Below, in pieces: positions 26,448 to 35,299 of a stretch of DNA of 64,000 bases. The notes under the pieces were generated by a model that ran no database searches, was not told the DNA's origin, and saw nothing but the letters and a program-made list of their open reading frames with translations. The position numbers and the translations under genes are program-made. Source of the stretch: Chryseobacterium fluminis (GTDB lineage Bacteria; Bacteroidota; Bacteroidia; Flavobacteriales; Weeksellaceae); assembly GCF_026314945.1 (NCBI RefSeq), contig NZ_CP111121.1:1798001-1862000 (forward strand). Reading direction: 5' to 3'. The first letter of the stretch is position 1; the number at the start of each line of letters is the position of its first letter.

Positions 26448-27713
26448 TTAAGGACATTCAGATTCCGAAATTGTATTGTCACTGTTAATTTTTAATTCTT
26501 TCGCTTTTCCGATAGGTGGGGTCTTATACAAATTTACCCCTTCTAATCCCATTGTATTTTTTACAAATTTTAAAAATTTAGACTCTAAATTTTTAAAATC
26601 ACCCATATCATCTTTATAGGACTCATTAAAATTCTCAATTTGCAGTTTGGTAAAAGTTTTTATCTGACCGGCACTTCCTGTAAATCTTATCTGGTAGACT
26701 CCCATACTGGTCACCATTACCGCATATACCTCTCCCAAAGGCCGGCCCGCTGCCTGGGCATTGTGGAGCATATCCATAAAATATCCTACATCGGCGGGTG
26801 AGAACATTTTGATTCCCTGTCTAAGGTCTCCATTAGCATCGGTAAAGTCATCGACATGGGTGTGCATATACCCTAAAATATTCTTATTGTTAGGATAAGC
26901 AGGAAGAGAAAGAGAGTTGGAGCCGGGATTGGTAGAAGCGTTATTATGATAAGCATAGGTGCCATCCGCTTTCTGAGTATATCCGGTCTCTTTTTGCTGC
27001 CCTGTTTTCCCTTTTAAATCATTAATCTTCTGATTGTATTCAGAGATACTTTTCTGATGCTTTATTTTTGAGCAAGGATCGGTGATCTGCGGATTAGGTA
27101 TAATAATAATCCCGGGAATAGGATTGGTTGGTATGCCAGGATCAGGATTAGGCCTAGGTCTGGGAGGTGTAATGACTATCGTTTTAATTTCTCCGTGACA
27201 AGGTTTACAGGCAGCAGAAGTGATGGGACCCGTCCCATTTTTAGCCACTTCATCAATAAACTCACCTCTTACTACTTTCTTTGTATACCGTACAGAGCCT
27301 TCCAGAGAGGTATAGGAAACCGTACCGGTCATCTTTTCCATCAGCTCATGAGCCGGCAGGACATAATCTTCAGAAGTAAAGAATCCGTCGGACTGAAATT
27401 TCCATAAATGCCCGGATACCCTGTTATTGTCTATTCTGAAAGACAGTTTTTCAATAACGTTTGAATTTTCATTTTTGATGGGAACCGTGATCAGGATAAG
27501 ATCTCCTTCATGACGGTATTCTTTTATTTTATCCCATTCGATCTTCTTTCCTGCCAACATATCCTTTCCTCTGATATATTCGTTCCTGATAAAATCCACA
27601 GGATCTTGATGAGCATCCGAAATTTCAGTTTCTACACCGTCACGGGAACAGGACTGAAGGGAAGCCATTAAAAGAAAACTTCCGGCCAGAATAGCCATAA
27701 AATAATTTTTCAT
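26448..27713 (-). CDS. Lipoprotein with proline-rich linker and JAMM-like (DUF4329/JAB-type) C-terminal domain
   Basis: 421 residues from ATG 27713, chosen to start the signal (MKNYFMAILAGSFLLMASL, lipobox LQSC). The N-terminal domain (about 20-160) is followed by ACKPCHGE and a Pro-rich linker (PPRPRPNPDPGIPTNPIPG). The C-terminal domain has GYMHTHV and, 15 residues on, FSPADVGYFMDML: the HxH...SxxD pattern of zinc JAMM/JAB-like peptidase domains, also seen in DUF4329. The upstream Glu of the motif is not obvious. The CxxCH match is probably incidental. Function is not known; cell-surface location and hydrolase activity are inferences. Confidence 0.7.
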   Translation of the reverse strand: MKNYFMAILAGSFLLMASLQSCSRDGVETEISDAHQDPVDFIRNEYIRGKDMLAGKKIEWDKIKEYRHEGDLILITVPIKNENSNVIEKLSFRIDNNRVSGHLWKFQSDGFFTSEDYVLPAHELMEKMTGTVSYTSLEGSVRYTKKVVRGEFIDEVAKNGTGPITSAACKPCHGEIKTIVITPPRPRPNPDPGIPTNPIPGIIIIPNPQITDPCSKIKHQKSISEYNQKINDLKGKTGQQKETGYTQKADGTYAYHNNASTNPGSNSLSLPAYPNNKNILGYMHTHVDDFTDANGDLRQGIKMFSPADVGYFMDMLHNAQAAGRPLGEVYAVMVTSMGVYQIRFTGSAGQIKTFTKLQIENFNESYKDDMGDFKNLESKFLKFVKNTMGLEGVNLYKTPPIGKAKELKINSDNTISESECP

Positions 27714-28057
27714 CATCGAATTTTTTACAAGTGTGTTTTTTTTAATGTCTGCAAAAGCTGACATCTTAAAGATAAAATCTTTCCTGTAAAAATATAAAAT
27801 AATTCCAATAGAAGTGATAAATTTTTATAAAATTTTAACTTAACTGATCTTAAACACAGGTGTAGAAATATTACAAACTACTGATTTACATATTATTAAA
27901 TATTTTAAAACAAAAAAATCATTCGTCTGTCGCAGGCAGAAATTATTAAAGGCTATTTTACCATAGCGTTTTTCATAAGGTCATCACATATTAATTCCAC
28001 TCCTGGATATTCACGAATTCGATGAAAAGTAAAAAAGTTTTTCAATATCTTAGCGTT

Positions 28058-28993
28058 ATGGAAATTCTAGATATTCTCATCATCGGAGGAGGACCCATCG
28101 GTCTTAATTGTGCCCTGGAAGCTCAGAAAAACAATCTTACCTATCGGATCATTGAAAAGGGAACCATTGTCAATTCTCTATATAACTATCCTTTATACAT
28201 GAGGTTTTTCTCAACTGCTGAAAAGCTGGAAATCGGTGATATTCCTTTTATCTCCACGGCTCCGAAACCCGGAAGACAGGAAGCTCTGGAATATTACCAG
28301 GGAATTACAAGACAAAGAAACCTGAATATCAATTTGTATGAGAAAGTATCGGCAGTTTCTAAAAAGAATGATGTTTTTGAAATCAAAACTTCTAAGGGAT
28401 ACTATGTCGCCAGAAATGTGATTATTTCTACAGGATTCTATGACATTCCCAACCTGATGAACATCCCGGGAGAGCATCTTGAAAAAGTGAAGCATTATTA
28501 TACAGAGCCCTACCCTTACGCGAAACAGAAGATCGTGGTGGTAGGTTCCAGCAATTCTGCGGTGGATGCCGCTTTGGAAACGTACAGGAAAGGAGCTGAA
28601 GTAACGATGATCGTACGTCATTCTGAGATTTCAAAGAGTGTCAAATATTGGGTAAAGCCGGATATTGATAACCGGATTGCCGAAGGGAGCATTAAAGCCT
28701 ATTTTAATTCGGGGATCGTTGAAATTAAGGAAAATTCGGTGATATTTACAGATGAAAAAGGTGAAGTGCATGAAATTGAGAACGATTTCGTTCTTGCGAT
28801 GACCGGATACCTTCCCGATTTTGACTTCCTGAAAAATTCCGGAATCGAATTGCATGGCGATTGTCTGAATCCACATTACCATCCGGAAACCATGGAGACC
28901 AATATTAAAAACCTTTACCTGGCGGGAGTGGTCTGCGGGGAAAAGATACGCACCTTTGGTTTATTGAAAACTCCAGAATTCATGCGGAAATGA
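28058..28993 (+). CDS. YpdA-type FAD/NAD(P) disulfide reductase, 3' frameshift
   Basis: 311 residues from ATG 28058 (a further ATG at 28022 is in frame but precedes the dinucleotide fold). FAD site: ILIIGGGPIGLNCALEA. Second dinucleotide motif: VVVGSSNSAVDAALE. Known of the family: YpdA reduces bacillithiol disulfide with NADPH; Bacteroidota members are annotated that way. The C-terminus as read (IRTFGLLKTPEFMRK) is abnormal. Restoring one T in TTT at 28955-28957 gives TFWFIENSRIHAEMII and a stop at 29017-29019, the normal end of the family. So the last residues are lost or the base is a sequence error. Confidence 0.85.
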   Translation: MEILDILIIGGGPIGLNCALEAQKNNLTYRIIEKGTIVNSLYNYPLYMRFFSTAEKLEIGDIPFISTAPKPGRQEALEYYQGITRQRNLNINLYEKVSAVSKKNDVFEIKTSKGYYVARNVIISTGFYDIPNLMNIPGEHLEKVKHYYTEPYPYAKQKIVVVGSSNSAVDAALETYRKGAEVTMIVRHSEISKSVKYWVKPDIDNRIAEGSIKAYFNSGIVEIKENSVIFTDEKGEVHEIENDFVLAMTGYLPDFDFLKNSGIELHGDCLNPHYHPETMETNIKNLYLAGVVCGEKIRTFGLLKTPEFMRK

Positions 28994-29032
28994 TTATCCG
29001 GAATATTCTTTCAGAATAAGGTAAACTTATTT

Positions 29033-29093
29033 GTCATCCTGTAAAAATCGATGCTCCGAGTTATGTAAAATGCTTAGGTTCTTACAGAATGAC
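29033..29093. terminator. Imperfect long inverted repeat, possible bidirectional terminator
   Basis: GTCATCCTGTAA pairs with TTACAGAATGAC (one mismatch) around a 37-nt centre. It lies between converging YpdA and TonB receptor genes. There is no clear T tract, so it could instead be a dispersed palindromic element. Confidence 0.45.
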
Positions 29094-29111
29094 GACTGAT
29101 ATTGGGAATCA

Positions 29112-31142
29112 TTAAAAGTCCATTTTTACGCCAAAGATGAAGTTTCTTTTAGCCGCCGGGTTATAAAAACGGTTGCCAAAAGCATTGATGTCAAAGCCTG
29201 AAACGTAGTCTGTGTTGTATAAATTCTGGATCTGTAAAGATAAATTCACCCTTGTTTTTTCAAAAGCTAAGGGAAATCCGAACCTGATATTGCCTACAAA
29301 ACTCGCGTCCGACCAAACAGTATTTGCATCATTTAGAGGCATCTCTGAAACATAAAAGTGAGACCAGTCGACGGTCATATTTTTAAATAAAGTAAAATTC
29401 AGTAAACTGTTTATACTTGTTTTCGGGACTCCAGTCAAATCATTTCCTGAAAAATCTTTGTCGACCTGCCGGTAGTTTTCAAAGGTAAAATGGTAAAAAC
29501 TTCCTGAAAATCTGAATTTTAAATTGCTGAAAAACCGGTTTTTAAGATCTATCTTTTTTGATTCTACCAGAAATTCGATACCCTTCTGAGCGGTTTCTCC
29601 CTGGTTGACAAAGTATTCCTGTCCCGCTTCATTCTGTCTTCTGACAATCGCATCTTTCATCCTGAAATCAAAGTAACTTCCTTCTAAAAAAATAAAATTC
29701 CCAAACTGTTTCCGTAATCCGATCTCTTTGTTCCAGCCATATTCCGGGCTCAGATCCGTATTAAATTCCTGGTTGGAGGAACGGATCTCTTCATTGGTCG
29801 GAGCTGAATTTCCTTTTCCTATTTTCCCCCTTACCGAAAACCCTATTCCGAAAACATAGGTCACCCCAAAATTGGGAAGCCACTGGTTTTTAAATCTCAC
29901 ATCTCCATTTTCTACTTGCGGATACCGGCGTTCCCACTGATAAGAATTTGAATTTAAGCTTACTGAAATATCTGTAAATAATTTTTCACCGATATTTAAT
30001 TTTTGTGACAGAAAATAAAATCCTGATACGTTTTTCAGTTGATCAAAATTCTGGGGATCGCCTTCGGTTCCTTTGTTATTATCAAAATTCTTAACGGTAA
30101 TATCATTCATTCCGCCTTCAAAGCCCAGCCGGTAAGCCAAATAAAAACCATTCCCGTTTTTTTCATAATTAAGATGAGTTCTCAGGGCAAAATTCTTTTC
30201 AAACCGATTTTCATAATTGGTGATAAAAGGATTTTCAAAATCTACGTAAGATCCCTGAACAAGTATAAAATGAGAGAATTCCGGACTGATCTTAAATTCA
30301 TGGGAAAGTCCTGCCAAAATCATTTTGTTACGGATTCCCGCATCCTGTTCCTTAGCCCCGGGAAGTGCGGCAGTGGCGGGCCTGGCCTGTTTCCGGTCGG
30401 CCTGCATCTGCTCCAGCGTTAATCCACCGGGAGTCTCATAATCCAGATCTGTATATAAAAGCATGGCTTTTAAAGATGCTTTTTCCGAATACTGATAATG
30501 ATCTTTTAAAAAAATCTGTTTCCGCTGTACGGCAGACTGTTCCCTGTAAGAATCGGTCCGGTAATAATTCTGGAAAACCTCGACAAAATGCTTTCCGACC
30601 TGTTTTGAAAAATTAAAGCTCTGACTGAAGGTTCCGTAACTTCCAATGGACAGATTGGCCGACAGATGATCTGATGCTGTCGTCTGTAACAACACTGTTC
30701 CGCCTGTAACGGCTCCGAAATCGCCGCTTTCCGGACCCTTATAAATCTCCATTTTTTCAATAAGCTCAGGCGATATCACGTTAAAATAAGTGTTTCCCGA
30801 AGCATCCGTCAGAATAAAATCATCCAGATACACCTTCACATTACGCACTCCGAACGGTGACCTCAGGGTACTGCCGCGCAGAGCAATCCTGTAGCTTCCT
30901 GGAGACCGTTCTTCCATTCTGGCTCCTGCAATCTGATTGACAGACTCCAGCATTCTTTCGGGAGTACTCTGGTTCATCAGGTTTTCTGAAACCACAGAAA
31001 CAGATTTGGTAGACGTTATAAAAGGGGTTGCTTTTTTATAGGCATCAATGCGGACTTCCGAAATGAGTGTTGCAGAATCCTTCTTTTGTGAAAAGAAAAA
31101 CGAAGCTGAAAAAAGGGAAAGCAGATAATAAAATTTTGTCAT
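29112..31142 (-). CDS. TonB-dependent outer-membrane receptor
   Basis: 676 residues: signal peptide (LLSLFSASFFFSQ), plug domain with FITSTKSVSVVSENLMNQS, RIALRGSTLRSPFGVRNVKVY and IEKMEIYKGPESGDFGAVTGG, then a beta-barrel ending in the typical YNPAAKRNFIFGVKMDF with a terminal Phe. There is no carboxypeptidase-like N-terminal domain. The short plug and RGST...GVRNVKVYLDD resemble FecA-like iron transporters of Bacteroidota. The ligand is not known; no siderophore or periplasmic binding gene is adjacent. Confidence 0.88.
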   Translation of the reverse strand: MTKFYYLLSLFSASFFFSQKKDSATLISEVRIDAYKKATPFITSTKSVSVVSENLMNQSTPERMLESVNQIAGARMEERSPGSYRIALRGSTLRSPFGVRNVKVYLDDFILTDASGNTYFNVISPELIEKMEIYKGPESGDFGAVTGGTVLLQTTASDHLSANLSIGSYGTFSQSFNFSKQVGKHFVEVFQNYYRTDSYREQSAVQRKQIFLKDHYQYSEKASLKAMLLYTDLDYETPGGLTLEQMQADRKQARPATAALPGAKEQDAGIRNKMILAGLSHEFKISPEFSHFILVQGSYVDFENPFITNYENRFEKNFALRTHLNYEKNGNGFYLAYRLGFEGGMNDITVKNFDNNKGTEGDPQNFDQLKNVSGFYFLSQKLNIGEKLFTDISVSLNSNSYQWERRYPQVENGDVRFKNQWLPNFGVTYVFGIGFSVRGKIGKGNSAPTNEEIRSSNQEFNTDLSPEYGWNKEIGLRKQFGNFIFLEGSYFDFRMKDAIVRRQNEAGQEYFVNQGETAQKGIEFLVESKKIDLKNRFFSNLKFRFSGSFYHFTFENYRQVDKDFSGNDLTGVPKTSINSLLNFTLFKNMTVDWSHFYVSEMPLNDANTVWSDASFVGNIRFGFPLAFEKTRVNLSLQIQNLYNTDYVSGFDINAFGNRFYNPAAKRNFIFGVKMDF

Positions 31143-31219
31143 TGACTAATGGTAGCAAAAATTATTCTTTTTTTCATTGAATTGAAATTAAATTGAATAA
31201 AATATCTGTTTCTAAGAAA

Positions 31220-31261
31220 AAATCACCTGGCAAGGTTTGAAAACCTTGCCAGGTGATTTTG
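31220..31261. terminator. Perfect 20-bp stem hairpin
   Basis: Arms 31220-31239 and 31242-31261 are exact reverse complements separated only by GA; the core is CACCTGGCAAGG / CCTTGCCAGGTG with T4/A4 at the ends. It lies downstream of the MFS gene and upstream of the TonB receptor gene, both minus strand, so it probably terminates the MFS transcript. It abuts a structured GC-rich element. Confidence 0.7.
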
Positions 31262-31399
31262 CGTAAGGGATATGGAGGGCGGCGACGAAGGAGCCGGTGC
31301 GAGTGAGAAACGAACGAGTACGGAAGCGAAGCGGACCCCGCAAAAGCCCGGCCCGGAGATTCTGAATGATATTGAAAGGAAATCTCCGGGATACGCCCA
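31262..31399. ncRNA. Structured GC-rich intergenic element, copy 1
   Basis: About 138 bp, markedly GC-richer than its surroundings. Shares with 55304-55433 a 5' end (GCGTAAGGGATATGGAGGG here), a core AAAGCCCGGCCC and a 3' end GGGATACGCCC that can pair with the 5' GCGT. Between the core and the end lies a hairpin with stem GGAGATT / AATCTCC. Six bases separate it from the MFS stop. Whether it is an RNA or a DNA repeat is not known. Confidence 0.55.
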
Positions 31400-31404
31400 G
31401 GAAA

Positions 31405-32631
31405 CTATACTCTGTCTTTCTTATCACCGAGCATCCATGGGACCGTGAAATAGAGTGCAACAGCAACCAGAGAGGCTAAAATGCCTGTTCCGATCCACAG
31501 TGCATTGAAGCCAAACCGTTCGGCAAGCATCGTTCCCAGGTATGGTGTCACGATGAATGCAACAGAAAACGAAATCCCGTTCAGTCCCATATAGGCTCCT
31601 TTATTATTTTTTCCGGAACGCAAAGCCGTAATGGTAGACATAAAGGGCAACGTCCAGATCTCACCGATACAAAGTACCGTCATGGAAATCACCAGGGTGA
31701 TCATACTGTAGTCAAACGCCAGCATGGCATAAGACAATCCACAGATGAAGGTCCCCAAAAGCATGGTTACCGCCAGGCTGAAGTATTTTTCGGCAATCTG
31801 CACAAAGCCCATTTCAAGCAGTACAATCAGAAAACCGCTGTACCCTAAGATATATCCGATATTCTGCTGACTTAATCTTGCGGTATCTTTATAAAATATT
31901 GTCAGCGTACTGAATAACTGGAAAAAGCAGATCGAAAACAGCATACACAGGAAGCAGTAGATCAGGAATTTCCCGTCGCGGTAAGGTGAATTTTCTTTTT
32001 TGATGACGATTGCCTCTTTCACTTTTTTCGCCTTTACTTTAGCCAGTCTGTTTCGTTTTGCAAAGAACCAGATGTATATTAAACCAGCTGATAATGCGGC
32101 AAAAGCATTACTGAAGAATAAAAATTCATAAGATATGGCAGATAAAATCCCTCCAAGAGCCGGACCGATTGAAAATCCCAGATTTACGGCCATCCGGTTT
32201 AATGAAAACGCGCGGGTAATATTTTCCGGTTTTGCATATTTTGTGATCGCAACCGAGTTGGCGGGACGGAACGTCTCGCTAATAATACTCTGTGCTAAAA
32301 TAATCGCGGCGACACCAACTTCTGTTTTAAAAACGGGAATCAGACAGAACAAAGGAACACTGAGCAATAAACTGAGGTACTGCACTTTATATTCTCCTAT
32401 TTTATCTGTAATCATTCCGCCTATCCATGATCCCAATACGGAACCGATCCCGAAAAAACTCAGGACAACGCCCGTGTTTTCAATGCTGAAATGCAGGTGG
32501 TCTGTCATATAAACGCCTAAAAACGGCAGCACCATGGATCCAGCACGGTTAATGAGCATCACCAGCGCGAGCATCCAGCTTTCCTGTGAAAGTCCTTTGA
32601 ATGAGTTGGTATATATGTTTATTATTTTCAT
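31405..32631 (-). CDS. Major facilitator superfamily transporter
   Basis: 408 residues with about 12 membrane helices. The MFS loop 2-3 signature appears as GSWIGGMITDKIGEYKVQY, and a charged mid-protein loop (RNRLAKVKAKKVKEAIVIKK) separates the two halves. YMTDHLHFS and the general layout resemble drug/sugar efflux members of the DHA1 type. Substrate is not deducible from sequence. No regulator is encoded nearby. Confidence 0.87.
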   Translation of the reverse strand: MKIINIYTNSFKGLSQESWMLALVMLINRAGSMVLPFLGVYMTDHLHFSIENTGVVLSFFGIGSVLGSWIGGMITDKIGEYKVQYLSLLLSVPLFCLIPVFKTEVGVAAIILAQSIISETFRPANSVAITKYAKPENITRAFSLNRMAVNLGFSIGPALGGILSAISYEFLFFSNAFAALSAGLIYIWFFAKRNRLAKVKAKKVKEAIVIKKENSPYRDGKFLIYCFLCMLFSICFFQLFSTLTIFYKDTARLSQQNIGYILGYSGFLIVLLEMGFVQIAEKYFSLAVTMLLGTFICGLSYAMLAFDYSMITLVISMTVLCIGEIWTLPFMSTITALRSGKNNKGAYMGLNGISFSVAFIVTPYLGTMLAERFGFNALWIGTGILASLVAVALYFTVPWMLGDKKDRV

Positions 32632-32735
32632 ACTTTTTTGATTTGATGGTTAACTTAAATCAATTTGAACAGGCCTGAAAGACCGTCTTACTCTTTTCTT
32701 CATCTGAGGTCAGAAACCTCCGCGTAGACATAAAA

Positions 32736-32764
32736 AAACAGGGCTTAAAAATTAAGCCCTGTTT
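32736..32764 (-). terminator. Terminator of glnS
   Basis: AAACAGGGCTTAA and TTAAGCCCTGTTT form a perfect 13-bp stem with loop AAA; read on the minus strand it ends in T7. It lies 25 nt beyond the glnS stop. Confidence 0.9.
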
Positions 32765-32788
32765 CATTTATATGGATATAAATAATTT

Positions 32789-34462
32789 CTACTCCGGCTT
32801 ATAAGAGTCTTTTAAGGTCACAGTTCTGTTGAATACAAAATTTCTATCTGTAGAATCCTGATCTTTCGTGAAATAGCCAATTCTCTGAAACTGCAGAGGC
32901 TCCCCAACTGCAACATCCTTTAAGCCCGGCTCAGCAAACCCCTTAATGGTCGTCACAGATTCAGGATTAATGAAGTTTAAGAAGTCTACATCTTTCTCGG
33001 CATCAGGCTGTTCTACGGTGAATAATTTCTCGTAATTTCTGATTTCCACAGGAATAGCGTGCTTAGCCGACACCCAGTGGATCGTACCTTTTACTTTTCT
33101 AAGACTTTCCTCAGTTCCGCTTCCGGACTTTGATTTTTCATCATAGGTGGCATAAATCGTAGTGATCTCTCCATTTTCATCCTTCTCTACCCTATCTCCT
33201 TTAATGATGTAGGCAGACTTCAGACGGACCTCGCCGCCTAATTTCAGCCTGAAAAACTTGTTGCCCGCTTCTTCTTTGAAATCTTCACGCTCGATATATA
33301 ATTCTCTTGAGAAAGGTACCTGTCTCGTTCCTGCATTGTCCTGCTCAGGATTATTTTCAGTATCCAGCCACTCTTCCTGTCCTTCAGGATAGTTTTCGAT
33401 CACCAGCCTGATCGGATCTACCACCGCCATTACTCTCTTGGCCACCTTGTTTAAATCTTCACGAACACAGAAGTCCAATAACTGAATTTCAATTAGATTC
33501 TCTCTTTTTGCCACGCCCACTTTATCAATAAAGTTTCTGATGGCATTGGCCGTGAAACCTTTTCTCCTCATCCCAGAGATGGTAGGCATTCTCGGATCAT
33601 CCCAACCGTTGACTACATTTTCGGCAATAAGCCTTTGCAGTTTTCTTTTGGAAGTAATCATATAAGAAACATTCATCCTGGCAAATTCCCTCTGCTTCGG
33701 CGCTATCTTAGATTCATCATAAACCTGCTCCAGATACCAGTTGTAAAGCGGTCTGTGATTTTCAAATTCTAATGAGCATAATGAGTGCGAAACCTGCTCC
33801 AGATAATCGGATTCACCGTGTGCCCAGTCGTACATCGGATAAATTTTCCAGTCTGTGCCGGTCCTGTGGTGAGGTCTTTTCAGAATTCTGTACATCACAG
33901 GGTCACGCATATTCATGTTGGGTGATTCCATATCGATTTTTGCACGAAGAGACATTGCCCCTTCCTCAAACTCACCGTTTTTCATTCTCTCAAATAAGTC
34001 CAGAGACTCTTCTACAGGGCGATTTCTGTATGGAGATTCCACACCCGGTTCCGTAGGATTTTTTCTCTGTTCGGTAATCACTTCAGAAGGTTGCTCATCT
34101 ACATATGCTTTTCCTTCTTTAATAAGCTGAACGGCCCAATCATAAAGCTGCTGGAAGTAATCGGATGCGTACAATACTTTATCCCACTTAAAACCTAACC
34201 ATTCAACGTCTTTCATGATAGAATCTACGAATTCCTGCTCTTCTTTCTCAGGATTCGTATCGTCGAAACGAAGGTTTACGGGAGCATTGTATTTTTCACC
34301 CAAACCGAAATTGATGCAGATCGCTTTTGTATGACCTACATGCAGATAACCGTTCGGCTCAGGTGGAAAACGGAAACGGATCTGATCTTTTTTCAGACCG
34401 TTTGCCAAATCATCTTCGATAATTTGCTCAATAAAATTGAGTGATTTTTTTTCTTCTTCCAT
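32789..34462 (-). CDS. glnS: Glutamine--tRNA ligase
   Basis: 557 residues from ATG 34462; the longer frame to 34504 adds residues unlike the family and is rejected. Class I signature HIGH is PPEPNGYLHVGHTKAI; KMSKS appears as SYMITSKRKLQRL. The catalytic core (FVDSIMKDVEWLGFKWD, YMITSKRKL, MRRKGFTANAIRNFI) is followed by the two beta-barrel anticodon domains (FSRELYIEREDF, LKGVAV-type ending). Length matches bacterial GlnRS. Members of Bacteroidota possess GlnRS rather than the amidotransferase route alone. Confidence 0.95.
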   Translation of the reverse strand: MEEEKKSLNFIEQIIEDDLANGLKKDQIRFRFPPEPNGYLHVGHTKAICINFGLGEKYNAPVNLRFDDTNPEKEEQEFVDSIMKDVEWLGFKWDKVLYASDYFQQLYDWAVQLIKEGKAYVDEQPSEVITEQRKNPTEPGVESPYRNRPVEESLDLFERMKNGEFEEGAMSLRAKIDMESPNMNMRDPVMYRILKRPHHRTGTDWKIYPMYDWAHGESDYLEQVSHSLCSLEFENHRPLYNWYLEQVYDESKIAPKQREFARMNVSYMITSKRKLQRLIAENVVNGWDDPRMPTISGMRRKGFTANAIRNFIDKVGVAKRENLIEIQLLDFCVREDLNKVAKRVMAVVDPIRLVIENYPEGQEEWLDTENNPEQDNAGTRQVPFSRELYIEREDFKEEAGNKFFRLKLGGEVRLKSAYIIKGDRVEKDENGEITTIYATYDEKSKSGSGTEESLRKVKGTIHWVSAKHAIPVEIRNYEKLFTVEQPDAEKDVDFLNFINPESVTTIKGFAEPGLKDVAVGEPLQFQRIGYFTKDQDSTDRNFVFNRTVTLKDSYKPE

Positions 34463-34501
34463 TACAATTCGCTTTAAAATGTGGTATTGCACAACAATCT
34501 G

Positions 34502-34509
34502 CAAATTTA
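34502..34509 (-). promoter_or_regulatory. -7 element of glnS (TAAATTTG on minus strand)
   Basis: CAAATTTA on the plus strand reads TAAATTTG towards glnS, an exact match to TAnnTTTG, about 40 nt before the ATG. A -33 TTG is not evident. Confidence 0.5.
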
Positions 34510-34619
34510 GGAAATTTTAAGGGTTTACGGAAATTATCGCGTAAAACAATAATTATTAATAATTCAATTTTTTTATATATCTTGGACCTGACTAAAAACC
34601 GTTTTCTCAAATCCCGAAC

Positions 34620-35138
34620 ATGGCTGTTTACCTCTTAAGCAATCGAAAAATTGTTCGTCATCAGGTTGAAGAATCAGACGCTTCTCCTGACGATGAATCC
34701 ACTGTCCCGACTCCCGGAACAGCCGGATCTCATTTTGAAATCAATAGAAAACTAATTATTGCATTAAAAAGAAAAAAAGCCTACTGCATCCGGAGTACTG
34801 TAAAACGTTTACTGCTTTCAGAATTCAAAAAATATCGTCCAAAAATTAAAGTGCCTTTAAAAGAAACAGGTTTGAATGCATCTGTTTCAACTCAGAGGGC
34901 TTCGGTCAATGCACCCGAACTGATCGTACTGCCTGACCTCCTTTCAGGATATTTAACTGTAAAAACATCATTTTTCTTTAATATCATCAATACACATCAA
35001 CTAATAACGAAAATATTTTCACAATTATTTCCTAAGAATATGCTAAAATATAACCATGAAATAAGTCATATGTTAAACTTAAAAACAGGGTACCTTCTGG
35101 CACAGCCCTTGCAAATCCATCACCGAGAGAAATACTAA
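34620..35138 (+). CDS. Uncertain ORF, perhaps a degraded gene
   Basis: 172 codons. The first about 45 residues (MAVYLLSNRKIVRHQ, then an acidic stretch) look protein-like and faintly resemble the start of alpha/beta-hydrolases of Flavobacteriia; the rest is Lys/Leu/Ser-rich with no motif. The 3' end overlaps the sigma-54 promoter at 35098-35113. I regard it as a truncated remnant or a chance ORF in AT-rich DNA. Confidence 0.25.
   Translation: MAVYLLSNRKIVRHQVEESDASPDDESTVPTPGTAGSHFEINRKLIIALKRKKAYCIRSTVKRLLLSEFKKYRPKIKVPLKETGLNASVSTQRASVNAPELIVLPDLLSGYLTVKTSFFFNIINTHQLITKIFSQLFPKNMLKYNHEISHMLNLKTGYLLAQPLQIHHREKY
35098..35113 (+). promoter_or_regulatory. Sigma-54 (RpoN) promoter, near-perfect consensus
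   Basis: TGGCAC-AGCCC-TTGCA: the -24 GG and -12 GC have the obligatory 10-nt spacing of sigma-54 promoters. Expected start of transcription is about 35124, 25 nt before the ATG of a 25-codon ORF. No other equally good match was seen in the window. An enhancer-binding-protein site was not identified. Confidence 0.65.
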
Positions 35139-35148
35139 ATTTAATACA

Positions 35149-35226
35149 ATGAAAAAGGTTAAAAGAAGGTTTTCTTCTATACTTGAGTATATTAAGAAAG
35201 CAATTTTTGTAAAAGACGTAATTTAG
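35149..35226 (+). CDS. 25-residue cationic peptide downstream of a sigma-54 promoter
   Basis: A 25-codon ORF beginning MKKVKRRFSSILEYIKK and ending in KDVI. It contains eight Lys/Arg and two acidic residues, so net charge about +6, with Val/Phe/Ile/Leu/Tyr spaced to form one hydrophobic face of a helix. It starts 36 nt after the -12 element and is followed by a terminator at 35300. Function is unknown; host-defence-like or bacteriocin-like peptide, or a leader peptide, are open possibilities. It is antisense to a 65-codon ORF on the other strand that I reject. Confidence 0.5.
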   Translation: MKKVKRRFSSILEYIKKAIFVKDVI

Positions 35227-35299
35227 CATTAAACAATCTATAAACTATAATTATATGGTCAAATAATTATTGTATACTTTGAAATACCAAATACATTTT

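Noticed and set aside
27180..27225. CxxCH (CKPCH) in the JAMM-like lipoprotein as a haem c site
   Set aside because: It is a single motif directly before a Pro-rich linker with no other cytochrome feature, so more probably chance or a disulfide/metal site.
31262..31399. Minus-strand 84-codon ORF over the GC-rich element
   Set aside because: Arg/Ser-rich reading of a structured noncoding element; the second copy of the element does not preserve the frame.
35032..35229. 65-codon minus-strand ORF across the sigma-54 micro-ORF
   Set aside because: No motif, no promoter or start context, and it is antisense to a better-supported transcript.
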